From NCBI RefSeq assembly GCF_001078055.1, contig NZ_CP010777.1, forward strand, positions 2,502,408-2,566,407: a DNA stretch of 64,000 nucleotides, in the 5' to 3' direction. The DNA comes from Rufibacter radiotolerans (GTDB lineage Bacteria; Bacteroidota; Bacteroidia; Cytophagales; Hymenobacteraceae). Position numbers and translations under genes: made by a program. The notes under the pieces are model-generated. The model was not told the origin of the DNA. It was given only the letters and a program-made list of their open reading frames with translations, and did no database searches. Positions 27,828 to 35,688 of the stretch are shown here, piece by piece (position 1 is the first letter of the stretch; each line of letters starts with the position of its first letter).

Positions 27828-28295
27828 TTAGTCTAGTATTGGGGAACTCGGTTGGTCACCGAGAAACTTCTGCGCCAGTTGGGAGAAGTTCTGTTGGTCT
27901 TTGATTAAGAAAGCGTCGTATTTATCAGGGTTCCAGATCTCCACGCGGTTACCCAAACCTATCACAATGGCGTCTTTCTCTATCTCAGCGTAGCGCACCA
28001 TAGTACGCGGTAAGATAAAGCGGCCGGCGGCGTCCAGTTCAATCTCGGTGTTGCCCCTGAAGAAATTGCGTTGGAAATGGCGGTACTCCTCATTGAACTC
28101 ATTCAGACCCGCCACCTTATCATAGATGGTCTTCCACTCCGTTTTGGGGTACAAAACCAGACAGGGCTCAAAACCCCGGGTCAACACCACCTGGTTGCCG
28201 CACTCATCTGGCAGGTTTGCCTTGATTTTGGCAGGCAGCACCAATCTTCCCTTCGGGTCTAGCTTACATTCGTATTCGCCGGAGAGGAAGTTCAT
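27828..28295 (-). CDS. mraZ: Transcriptional regulator MraZ
   Basis: DNA-binding regulator of the dcw operon. The 155 residues contain two MraZ/AbrB-type half-domains, DPKGRLVLPAKIKANL and LDAAGRFILPRTMV, each with the conserved GR-x-LP signature. In other bacteria MraZ rings bind tandem GTGGG repeats near their own promoter; such boxes are present here (28362-28386), so autoregulation is likely. First gene of the operon, with a leader of about 30 nt. Confidence 0.97.
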   Translation of the reverse strand: MNFLSGEYECKLDPKGRLVLPAKIKANLPDECGNQVVLTRGFEPCLVLYPKTEWKTIYDKVAGLNEFNEEYRHFQRNFFRGNTEIELDAAGRFILPRTMVRYAEIEKDAIVIGLGNRVEIWNPDKYDAFLIKDQQNFSQLAQKFLGDQPSSPILD

Positions 28296-28332
28296 GGTTC
28301 TGGGTGTGGTGACTAGAGTCTTTGGTACAAAA

Positions 28333-28362
28333 CAAAAGTACTAAAGGGCAGGGCAAAGTCAA
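28333..28362 (-). promoter_or_regulatory. Promoter of the dcw operon (mraZ)
   Basis: On the reverse strand TTG (28362-28360), a 19-nt spacer and TACTTTTG (28340-28333) fit the Bacteroidota consensus exactly. The start codon of mraZ follows 37 nt after the box. Confidence 0.82.
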
Positions 28363-28386
28363 CCACGGCCTCCCACTTTTTCCCAC
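28362..28386 (-). promoter_or_regulatory. MraZ operator (three GTGGG-type boxes, 10-bp period)
   Basis: The reverse strand reads GTGGG-AAAAA-GTGGG-AGGCC-GTGGT, three direct repeats exactly 10 bp apart, the arrangement known for MraZ binding sites. The third box overlaps the TTG element of the promoter, so MraZ bound here would block RNA polymerase. Confidence 0.82.
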
Positions 28387-28388
28387 TT

Positions 28389-28435
28389 TGTGGATAAATC
28401 ATGGTTATCCACCCCACTTATACACATTATCCACA
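28389..28435. promoter_or_regulatory. DnaA-box cluster
   Basis: Three exact TTATNCACA boxes in 47 bp: TTATCCACA on the reverse strand at 28389-28397, TTATACACA at 28418-28426 and TTATCCACA at 28427-28435, the last two directly in tandem. A near match, TTATCCACC, is at 28405-28413. AT-rich DNA follows from about 28480. It may be a replication origin element or a DnaA control site of the dcw operon. Confidence 0.72.
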
Positions 28436-28625
28436 TTCTTACTCCCCCACTTTGGGAAAACTTTTGGATAACCATTCAGGAATATTTGCTAAAATACCCG
28501 TGATAAAAACATCAAACATATGATTATCAATTACTTACATTATTTTTTACAGCATCTTAAAGGCACTTAAGGCAAAGTGGAGGGAAGGTGGCAGAAAGTG
28601 GGTCAAAAATCCATATCTTTGCGCC

Positions 28626-29054
28626 ATGCGGGGAAAACTCTCACAATTGACGCTTTTACTACTGGTATTTTGCCTGCTCACGGGTTCTGTGGGTATGGCG
28701 GCAACCCAGCGTTTCTGCGCCATGCTGAGCACCTCCCCGGCCACCGGCCAGGACCTGGAAGGCATGGGGTGCTGCGCTGAGAAAGCCACCAATGATTGCC
28801 CCGAGGAAGCTCCCCGTTTTGCCAGGAAACCGTGCTGCTCGTTCTCCACCACCCACCAAAAACTGGACGTGGTTTCGGTGGCACCTATTTCCAAGGTACA
28901 ATTCACGGCCTTCTTCCCCGCGCAGGTTCCTTTCTTGCTGCGGCCTGTTATGGCTGCCCGCGCCGCTACGGTTGCCTGGCCTTTGTATTCAGACGCGTCC
29001 CCACCTTTGACTGGGCGTCAGCTACTTCAGCGCCTGCACACCCTCCATATTTAG
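28626..29054 (+). CDS. Small Cys-rich exported protein, HYC_CC_PP family-like
   Basis: The 142-residue protein starts with a signal peptide or membrane segment (LTLLLLVFCLLTGSVG) and carries Cys31, a CC pair at 49-50, Cys58, a CC pair at 70-71 and a late PP (SDASPPLTGRQLL). This layout recalls the Bacteroidota HYC_CC_PP proteins often found beside TonB receptors and heavy-metal-associated proteins, exactly the neighbours here. Function unknown; metal binding by the cysteines is an inference. A TATCTTTG box ends 4 nt before the ATG, so the mRNA may be leaderless or the box fortuitous. Confidence 0.7.
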   Translation: MRGKLSQLTLLLLVFCLLTGSVGMAATQRFCAMLSTSPATGQDLEGMGCCAEKATNDCPEEAPRFARKPCCSFSTTHQKLDVVSVAPISKVQFTAFFPAQVPFLLRPVMAARAATVAWPLYSDASPPLTGRQLLQRLHTLHI

Positions 29055-29113
29055 GTCTTTCTTTTTAGAGCCCGGCCGTAGCCCCAGTTTCCTGGCTTGC
29101 TGCCCCTGAAAAG

Positions 29114-31354
29114 ATGTTTATACCTAAATTACAATTACCCATGTCTTTTAAAATCCGTCAGGCGTTTTGCGCCATGGCTTTCATTTGGCTTCTGGTCCCT
29201 TTCCTAGCCTCAGCCCAGAACCTCACTGGCCGCGTTGTGGACGCCGCTACCTCCAATCCGCTTATTGGCGCTTCTGTTATCTGGTTAGGCACCAGCCAGG
29301 CCACCTCTACCGATGCCAACGGCCACTTCTCCCTGAAACCTGCCCCGGCCGGCCAAAAAGCCGTGCTGGTAAGTTACCTGGGCTATAAAACCGATACCGT
29401 TCAGGTAGAAGGCCGGGAAAGCATCACCGTGAAACTGAAGTCCATCACCTCCATTCAGGAAGTCACCATTACCGGAAAGCAGGACCGCTATTCCGCCCTT
29501 AGCCCCACCAACTCGCAGGTCATTACGGCTATGGACTTAACTAAATCAGCGTGCTGTAACCTGGCGGAAAGCTTTGAGACCAATGCCTCCGTGGAAGTCT
29601 CCACCTCAGATGCGGTTTCCGGGGCCAAGCAGATTCAGATGCTGGGCCTGGACGGTTCCTATACCTTAATGACCACCGATAACGTGCCAGCCCTGCGTGG
29701 CCTGGCCACGCCGTACCGCCTGAATTACCTGTCTGGCACCTATATAGAGGCCATTGACATTATCAAGGGCACGGGTTCGGTGCTGAACGGCTATGAGTCC
29801 ATCTCAGGGCAGGTAAACGTGCGGCTCAAGGATCCGGAGAAATCTGACCGTCTCTATGTGAACCTGTACGGTAACAGCCTGGCCAAGTGGGATGCCAACG
29901 TGAACACTTCCTTCACCCTCACCCCTAAGCTCAGCACCGTGCTCATGCTGCACACAGACCAACTGGCCAATCGGGTAGACGATAACAAAGATGGCTTTCT
30001 GGACCTGCCGCTGGGCAAGCACTATAATGTGTTCAACAAATGGAAATTCAACAGCGGGGAACGGATTGTGGCCGAAGTTGGCCTGCAGGCCCTACAGGAA
30101 ACCCGCACCGGCGGACAGGTAAATTACCGCTCCGGCACGCCCCAACAGGAAGGTAGCTTTTACGGCACTGAGTCAGAGACCGAGCGGGTAAGTGGCTTTT
30201 CCAAGACCTCCTACACGTTCAAAAACAAACCGTACCAAAGCCTGGGTCTAATCTTATCGGCGGGCCGCCACCAGTTTGACTCGCATTACGGGCCCAGAAC
30301 CTATAACGGTTATCAGAACAGTGGCTTAGCCAATTTGATCTTTCAGTCGGCGTTTGGGAATACCTCGCACACCTATAAGACCGGGCTTAGCTACCAGCTG
30401 GAAGATTACCAGGAAACCCTGGCGGGGAAGGAGCTACAGCGCCGCGAGCGGGTGCCGGGCGCCTTCTTTGAGTATGTGTACCAGAACAGCCAGAACCTGA
30501 CCCTGGTAGGCGGTCTGCGCGCCGACCACCACAACCTGTATGGCTGGGTGTACACGCCGCGCTTTAACGTGAAGTATGATTTCAACCCCAATTCCATTGT
30601 GCGCCTGGCGGCGGGCAAGGGCTTTAGGGTGGCCAACCCCATTGCTGAAAATGTAGCTTCTCTGATCAGCAACCGGGAATTTATTTTCCAGAACAACTTG
30701 CAGCCTGAGAAAGCCTGGAACCTGGGCGGAAGCTTTACCCAGTACTTTGAGGTAGGCGAGCGCAAAGGCGCCTTTATCACAGACTATTACTACACCACCT
30801 TCCAGAACCAGGTAGTGCCAGACATGTACAGCAGCCCCAACCAGGTGGTGTTTTCAAATTTGGAAGGCCGCTCGTTCTCCAAAAGCTTTCAGGCGGAACT
30901 GCAGTATGAACTCACCGAGCTATTGGACGTGAAAGCGGCCTACAAATACTTTGACGTACGTTCTACCTACAACGGGCAACTGGAGCAACGGCCGTTCATC
31001 CCCAACCACCGCGCCTTCCTGAACCTGGGTTTTGCCACGCCCTTTGACAAATGGCGCGCCGACCTGACCGCCCAGTGGTTCGGTCCCAGAACGGTGCCTA
31101 TGCTGGAGCAGCAGGCAGAAGGAAACCTACGTACGCGAACGGTTAGCCCGTACGCGTTGTTTAACGGGCAAATCACGCGGGCCTTCAAACGCTGGGAAGT
31201 GTACCTGGGCGGCGAAAACCTGTTGGGCTACAAGCAGAAAAACCCTATCATTGCGGCAGACCGGCCCTTCAGTCAGGACTTTGACGCCAGCATGGTATGG
31301 GCCCCCATCATGGGCCGGGTGGTTTACGGAGGCCTTCGGTTTACGATTAAATAA
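29114..31354 (+). CDS. TonB-dependent outer membrane receptor, probable metal-complex transporter
   Basis: The 746 residues begin with a signal peptide (ending FLASAQ), followed by a carboxypeptidase-regulatory-like domain (TGRVVDAATSNPLIGASV), the plug domain with an unusual CC pair (KSACCNLAESFETN) and a 22-strand-type barrel ending in the aromatic GGLRFTIK. A second possible start at 29141 lies closer to the signal peptide. The CCNLAESFE plug is typical of receptors found beside HMA proteins and suggests copper or another metal, but the ligand is not proven. It lies between the small Cys-rich protein and the HMA protein. Confidence 0.9.
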   Translation: MFIPKLQLPMSFKIRQAFCAMAFIWLLVPFLASAQNLTGRVVDAATSNPLIGASVIWLGTSQATSTDANGHFSLKPAPAGQKAVLVSYLGYKTDTVQVEGRESITVKLKSITSIQEVTITGKQDRYSALSPTNSQVITAMDLTKSACCNLAESFETNASVEVSTSDAVSGAKQIQMLGLDGSYTLMTTDNVPALRGLATPYRLNYLSGTYIEAIDIIKGTGSVLNGYESISGQVNVRLKDPEKSDRLYVNLYGNSLAKWDANVNTSFTLTPKLSTVLMLHTDQLANRVDDNKDGFLDLPLGKHYNVFNKWKFNSGERIVAEVGLQALQETRTGGQVNYRSGTPQQEGSFYGTESETERVSGFSKTSYTFKNKPYQSLGLILSAGRHQFDSHYGPRTYNGYQNSGLANLIFQSAFGNTSHTYKTGLSYQLEDYQETLAGKELQRRERVPGAFFEYVYQNSQNLTLVGGLRADHHNLYGWVYTPRFNVKYDFNPNSIVRLAAGKGFRVANPIAENVASLISNREFIFQNNLQPEKAWNLGGSFTQYFEVGERKGAFITDYYYTTFQNQVVPDMYSSPNQVVFSNLEGRSFSKSFQAELQYELTELLDVKAAYKYFDVRSTYNGQLEQRPFIPNHRAFLNLGFATPFDKWRADLTAQWFGPRTVPMLEQQAEGNLRTRTVSPYALFNGQITRAFKRWEVYLGGENLLGYKQKNPIIAADRPFSQDFDASMVWAPIMGRVVYGGLRFTIK

Positions 31355-31416
31355 TGGCTGATTGTTCATTGCTGTTAAGGCTTTAGAAAAAGCCATAATC
31401 AATCAACCATTAAGTC

Positions 31417-31455
31417 CGTTTTTGGCCCGATTTTGGCAAAACAGGCTCAAAACAG
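31417..31455. repeat. Palindromic repeat copy 7
   Basis: CCGTTTTTGGCCCGATTTTGGCAAAACAGGCTCAAAACAG in two half-runs; arms partly diverged. Lies between the TonB receptor and HMA genes. Confidence 0.75.
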
Positions 31456-31498
31456 AAATCCTATAAAACTCATAAATTCAACTCTTAACTATTTAAAA

Positions 31499-31849
31499 AT
31501 GAAAACTCTTAAACTCTGGATGCTCACTTTGGTTTTCACGGCCTCGGCATCGATTGGTTTTGCCCAGGATGGCAAGAAAGGCCAGGAAGTGAAATTCAAA
31601 ACGTCTGCGGTATGCGGCATGTGCAAAGCCACCCTGGAAAAAGGCCTGGCCTATGAGAAAGGCGTAGAGAAAGCTTCGCTGGACGTGAATTCCAAAGTAT
31701 TGACTGTCACCTTTAACGGTCAGAAAACGTCGGTAGAGAAGCTGAAGAAGGCCGTGAATGAATTGGGCTATGACGCCGATGACGCGCCAGCCACTCCCCG
31801 CGCCTATGAGCGCCTGGACGAGTGCTGCAAGAAAGACGCCGTGCACTAA
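31499..31849 (+). CDS. Secreted heavy-metal-associated (HMA) domain protein
   Basis: From the ATG at 31499 the protein has a clean signal peptide (MKTLKLWMLTLVFTASASIG...AQ) and an HMA fold of about 70 residues with the metal motif CGMC (Cys39, Cys42), followed by a short tail with another CC pair (DECCKK). In all 116 residues. It is probably a periplasmic copper or related metal chaperone working with the TonB receptor upstream. An in-frame start at 31433 would put the signal peptide inside the protein, so it is not used. A terminator follows. Confidence 0.88.
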   Translation: MKTLKLWMLTLVFTASASIGFAQDGKKGQEVKFKTSAVCGMCKATLEKGLAYEKGVEKASLDVNSKVLTVTFNGQKTSVEKLKKAVNELGYDADDAPATPRAYERLDECCKKDAVH

Positions 31850-31876
31850 GAGACCCTTTACCCTATTTACAAAAAT

Positions 31877-31900
31877 GCCTGCCTGTGTGCAGGCTTTTTT
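31877..31900 (+). terminator. Rho-independent terminator after the HMA gene
   Basis: GCCTGC-CTGTGT-GCAGGC followed by six T, 27 nt after the stop codon. Confidence 0.88.
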
Positions 31901-31907
31901 GTTGCCT

Positions 31908-31947
31908 CTGTTTTAGGCCTGTTTTCCGGAAAACGGGCCTAAAACAG
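31908..31947. repeat. Palindromic repeat copy 8 (20-bp arms, one G-T mismatch)
   Basis: CTGTTTTAGGCCTGTTTTCC is followed at once by its complement with a single change. It lies 7 nt after the HMA terminator, the same arrangement as copy 4. Confidence 0.93.
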
Positions 31948-32047
31948 GTGTTGCTTTCCTGTCACCCAGACCGCTACTTCAGGAAAAACAATACCTTTAC
32001 GGCAGCAGCCTAACCGCCTTTGCTACCTGTACCCCTAACCGTTTCTC

Positions 32048-33922
32048 ATGAAACTTGCCAAATCGCTTTTCTTGCTGGCCTTTTCATTCGGTAGTCTGGC
32101 CACGCTGGCCCAGCAGCCGCTGCCCATGCCCCGCAACATTGCCAACGCTTACCAAAAAGGCACCCGCAGCCTGGACGGCACACCCGGCCAAAACTATTGG
32201 CAGAATACGGCAGACTACACCATTAAAGTTGACTATGACCCCACCTCGCGCCGCCTGGCTGGCACCGTAGACATTGACTACAGCAACAACAGCCCAGACA
32301 CGCTCAAGCAAATAGTTTTCAAACTCTACCCTAACCTGTACCAGAAAGGCGCTCCGCGGGCGGGTCGCATTGAACCCAAAGACGTAAGCGAAGGGGTGCA
32401 GATTGAGCGCCTCACCCTGAACCAGGAAGCCCAGAACGTGCAGAAATTCAAGCCAGACGCCACCAACCTGACCCTGAAGATCAAACCCATTCCGCCAAAG
32501 CAAAAGGCGAAGTTTTCCATTACCTACCATTACACGCTCAACGAGGGCTCGCATAACCGCACCGGGCAGGTAGATTCTTTGGGAGCGGCCTTCGTGGCCT
32601 ATTTCTTCCCACGCATTGCCGTGTATGATGATGTGGACGGCTGGAACCGCACGCCTTACCTGGGCCCGCAGGAATTCTACAATGACTTCTGCCGGTTCAC
32701 CACCGAGATCACCGTGCCCAAGGATTTTGTGGTCTGGGCCACCGGCGATCTGACCAACGCCAAAGAGGTGCTTTCCAAAAAACACGCCAAGCGCCTGCAG
32801 GATGCCGAGAAGAAGGATAAGGTAATAGCGGTTATAGATGCCAAAGATCTAAAAGAAGGCGGCATTACGGCCGCTAATGCCCGCAACACCTGGAAGTTTA
32901 CCGCCCAGAATGTGGTGGACTTCGCGTTTGCCACCTCAAGTCATTACCTCTGGAACAGCACCAGCCTGGTAGTAGACCCTAAAACTAAGCGCCGCACCCG
33001 GGTAGACGTGGCGTTTAATCCCGCGCACCATGACTTTGTGGAGGTGATTGACTTCTCCCGCAAGACCGTGGAGGCCATGAGCTACACGTTCCCAAAGTGG
33101 CCCTTCCCCTACCCGCACATTACCGTGTTTGACGGCCTTGACCAGATGGAATACCCTATGTTGGTAAACGACAACCCGGTAGAGACCCGCGAAGACGCCA
33201 TCATGCTCACCGACCATGAGATCTTCCATACCATGTTCCCATTCTACATGGGCACCAACGAGACCAAATACGGCTGGATGGACGAAGGCTGGGCCACCAT
33301 TGGCGAATGGCTCATCTCCCCTATCATTGACCCCAAGATCAAAGACGATTACGGCGTGCAGCCCTACGCCCAGGCCGCCGGCACCGAGGCCGACATACCC
33401 ATCTTGACCTTGTCTACCCAGCAGAACGGCACCCCTTTCTTTTTGAACTCCTACCCTAAACCCGCGCTGGGCTACCTGTATGTCAAGCAACTGTTAGGCG
33501 ATGAGTTATTCACCAAGGCCCTGCACCACTACATTCAGCAATGGAACGGCAAGCACCCCCTCCCCTGGGATTTCTTTAATGCCATGAACGCTGGCGCGGG
33601 CCGTAATCTTAACTGGTTCTGGCAACGCTGGTTCTTTGACCAGGGCGTGCCAGACCTGGCCATCACGGGCGTGCAACAGAAGGCTGGGCAATACCAGGTT
33701 ACCGTAGAGGCCAAAGGCACCAAACACGTGCCCGTGGAACTGGTGGTCACATACGCAGACAACACCACCACTACCATCACCCGCAACATCTCTGTCTGGG
33801 AAAAAGGCAACACCTCGGTGCCGGTGGAATTCAAGGCAGAGAAAGCAGTGAAGAAACTGGAACTCAAAGGCCTGCACATTCCGGATGTAAACCCGATGGA
33901 CAATGTCTATGAGGTGAAGTAA
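32048..33922 (+). CDS. M1 family metallopeptidase
   Basis: Secreted or periplasmic zinc aminopeptidase-like enzyme of 624 residues with an N-terminal signal peptide (LFLLAFSFGSLATLAQ). The catalytic domain shows the zinc motif HEIFH (about 389-393) followed by GWMDEGWATIGEW, which supplies the third ligand Glu. The usual N-terminal beta domain precedes it. Substrate and partners are unknown; it stands alone with its own terminator. Confidence 0.92.
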   Translation: MKLAKSLFLLAFSFGSLATLAQQPLPMPRNIANAYQKGTRSLDGTPGQNYWQNTADYTIKVDYDPTSRRLAGTVDIDYSNNSPDTLKQIVFKLYPNLYQKGAPRAGRIEPKDVSEGVQIERLTLNQEAQNVQKFKPDATNLTLKIKPIPPKQKAKFSITYHYTLNEGSHNRTGQVDSLGAAFVAYFFPRIAVYDDVDGWNRTPYLGPQEFYNDFCRFTTEITVPKDFVVWATGDLTNAKEVLSKKHAKRLQDAEKKDKVIAVIDAKDLKEGGITAANARNTWKFTAQNVVDFAFATSSHYLWNSTSLVVDPKTKRRTRVDVAFNPAHHDFVEVIDFSRKTVEAMSYTFPKWPFPYPHITVFDGLDQMEYPMLVNDNPVETREDAIMLTDHEIFHTMFPFYMGTNETKYGWMDEGWATIGEWLISPIIDPKIKDDYGVQPYAQAAGTEADIPILTLSTQQNGTPFFLNSYPKPALGYLYVKQLLGDELFTKALHHYIQQWNGKHPLPWDFFNAMNAGAGRNLNWFWQRWFFDQGVPDLAITGVQQKAGQYQVTVEAKGTKHVPVELVVTYADNTTTTITRNISVWEKGNTSVPVEFKAEKAVKKLELKGLHIPDVNPMDNVYEVK

Positions 33923-33939
33923 ACCCAGACTATTCTAAA

Positions 33940-33980
33940 CGCCAAAGCCCCACCCATTACTTATGGGTGGGGTTTTGGCG
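33940..33980 (+). terminator. Strong terminator between the M1 peptidase and crtW genes
   Basis: CGCCAAAGCCCCACCCAT and its complement give an 18-bp stem with a five-base loop (TACTT) and a G-T pair. A T-run is inside the right arm. It overlaps the start of palindromic repeat copy 9 by two bases. Confidence 0.85.
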
Positions 33981-34016
33981 TTTTGGGCCTATTTTCTGAA
34001 AAACGACCCCATAACG
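33979..34016. repeat. Palindromic repeat copy 9
   Basis: CGTTTTGGGCCTATTTTC-TG-AAAAACGACCCCATAACGG; right arm partly diverged. Between the convergent peptidase and crtW genes, fused to the terminator. Confidence 0.82.
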
Positions 34017-34030
34017 GAAAGGCTTATGTA

Positions 34031-34738
34031 TTACTGATGATTCCCTTTAAATCGGTCTTTCTCTTGGTACAGCTTCCACCAGGGCAGGTAGGGCTTGTCA
34101 TGGTGCTCATAGTGGTAGCCAAAGAAGTAGCAGCTCAGGAAAGCCCAGAGGTGGTTTCTGGATTGGGTAGAAGATTTATGCGGGTTGTCTGAGCCATACT
34201 CTCCCCTATGCGGCAGATACGTCCCGAAATAAAACAGCTGAAACGTGGCCAGCACCGCGGGCAGCATCCAGAACAAGATGATGTTCTCCACCGGAAACCA
34301 GAGTTGCAGCAGGTTGAACGTAGCGGCCATCAGCAATACCTGAAGGACCGTGATGTACTGCCGGGCAAAACTCAGAAACCAAAGGAAGAAATTGCCGCCA
34401 TGGTAATCAGGGTCCTGGTCAGTGGCCACGTGGCGGTGATGCAGATGGTGTTTAGGGTACAGCCGGCCATAGTAATTAAAGGCAAACAGCCCGGCGGTGA
34501 GCGTGCCAATAGCGGTGTTCAGCCATTTTTTGCCGGGGGCCACCACGCCGTGCATGGCATCATGGGCCGTGATGAAAAGTCCCGTGTACAGGTGCATCAT
34601 GACCAGTACAGCGGCATACGTGAGCGGCGACAGGAAACTTACCTGCCAATGCAGCAGAAACCACAGCAGGCTCCCCCACGCCACCAGGATAAGGAGCGCG
34701 ATGATGATTCCGGCATGTTTTCTGAAAAATAGGCTCAA
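34031..34738 (-). CDS. crtW: Beta-carotene ketolase (CrtW-type), fatty acid desaturase superfamily
   Basis: Di-iron membrane oxygenase that adds 4-keto groups to beta-carotene or zeaxanthin. The 235 residues carry the histidine boxes HDAMHG (59-64), HHLHHRH (97-103) and HYEHH (209-213) and the ketolase hallmark FGTYLPHR (171-178). No ATG is available near the start: the frame opens after a stop at 34763 and TTG at 34738 is the best start. The first codons lie within a palindromic repeat copy. 99 bp separate it from ispH upstream. Confidence 0.87.
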   Translation of the reverse strand: MSLFFRKHAGIIIALLILVAWGSLLWFLLHWQVSFLSPLTYAAVLVMMHLYTGLFITAHDAMHGVVAPGKKWLNTAIGTLTAGLFAFNYYGRLYPKHHLHHRHVATDQDPDYHGGNFFLWFLSFARQYITVLQVLLMAATFNLLQLWFPVENIILFWMLPAVLATFQLFYFGTYLPHRGEYGSDNPHKSSTQSRNHLWAFLSCYFFGYHYEHHDKPYLPWWKLYQEKDRFKGNHQ

Positions 34739-34742
34739 AACG
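34706..34742. repeat. Palindromic repeat copy 10, across the crtW start
   Basis: The right half (GAAAAATAGGCTCAAAACG) fits the family, the left half (GATTCCGGCATGTTTTC) matches the consensus at 13 of 17 positions. It encodes the N-terminus of CrtW, including the presumed TTG start. Confidence 0.7.
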
Positions 34743-34837
34743 GATTTAGGTTCTTTAGTGATTCAAAGCGATTGCGCTGTCTTGATTACAACGAAAGGAA
34801 AAGCTTTGTTCCTTTATACTACTTCCTAGCCTAGCCA

Positions 34838-35683
34838 TTAAAAGGCCAGCAGGGCATCCCTGACTTCCTCCATCAGCCACATGGGCGTAGAGGTAGCACC
34901 GCAGATGCCAATGGAATTCCCTTGGGTGAACCAATCTGGTTGCAGTTCCTCTACCTTGGAGACGAAGAACGTGTTGGGGTTGGTGTCTTTGCAGACCTGG
35001 TACAGCACGCGACCGTTAGAAGATTTGGTACCCGACACGAAGACCACTTTGTCAAACTTCTGGGCGAAGAGGCGCAGGTCCTTGTCGCGGTTAGAGACCT
35101 GGCGGCAGATGGTGTCATTCGCGGAGACGTCATAGCCACGGGTTTCCAGCTCGCCCTTGATGCGGTAAAAGCTGTCGGTACTTTTGGTGGTCTGGCTATA
35201 GAGGGTGATATTTTGGGGAAGCTCGTGGCGCAGGAGCTCGTCCAGGTTCTCAAAGACCACGGCCTTATTGCTAGTCTGGCCCAGTAAACCCAGTACTTCG
35301 GCGTGACCGTGCTTGCCGTAGATGAAGATCTGCTCTTTTTTATCAAAGGAAGTCTTAATACGGTTCTGGAGTTTGAGCACTACCGGGCAGGAGGCATCAA
35401 TGAGGGTGAGGTTATTCTGCAAGGCCATTTGATAAGTAGAGGGCGGTTCGCCGTGCGCCCTGATGAGGACGCATTCATTGTGCAGGGTCTGTAAGGTGTC
35501 ATAGTTAATGATCCGGAGGCCCTTTTTCTGCAGCCGCTCCACCTCCACGTCATTGTGCACAATGTCACCCAGGCAATACAGATATCCCTGCTCTTCCAGC
35601 AGGTCCTCAGCCATTTGTATCGCGTAGATCACCCCGAAGCAGAAGCCTGAATTTGAATCAATATGTACCTGTAGCTGAAGCAT
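34838..35683 (-). CDS. ispH: 4-hydroxy-3-methylbut-2-enyl diphosphate reductase
   Basis: Last enzyme of the MEP pathway; makes IPP and DMAPP with a [4Fe-4S] cluster. The 281 residues show the cluster cysteines in SGFCFGV and DASCPVV and the third in DTICRQV, with IRAHGEPP and the C-terminal ICGATSTPMWLMEEV. It starts 5 bp after the lycopene cyclase, so the precursor enzyme is made together with the carotenoid enzymes. The genome may hold another ispH; this cannot be seen here. Confidence 0.94.
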   Translation of the reverse strand: MLQLQVHIDSNSGFCFGVIYAIQMAEDLLEEQGYLYCLGDIVHNDVEVERLQKKGLRIINYDTLQTLHNECVLIRAHGEPPSTYQMALQNNLTLIDASCPVVLKLQNRIKTSFDKKEQIFIYGKHGHAEVLGLLGQTSNKAVVFENLDELLRHELPQNITLYSQTTKSTDSFYRIKGELETRGYDVSANDTICRQVSNRDKDLRLFAQKFDKVVFVSGTKSSNGRVLYQVCKDTNPNTFFVSKVEELQPDWFTQGNSIGICGATSTPMWLMEEVRDALLAF

Positions 35684-35688
35684 ATCGT

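Larger units (their letters stand above)
28296..28625. other. Divergent control region of the dcw operon with DnaA boxes and AT-rich DNA
   Basis: The 330-bp gap holds the mraZ promoter (28333-28362), MraZ boxes (28362-28386), a DnaA-box cluster (28389-28435) and a strongly AT-rich stretch (about 28480-28560). GTGG repeats on the forward strand at 28577, 28588 and 28598 lie in front of the rightward gene and loosely resemble a second MraZ site. Confidence 0.8.
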
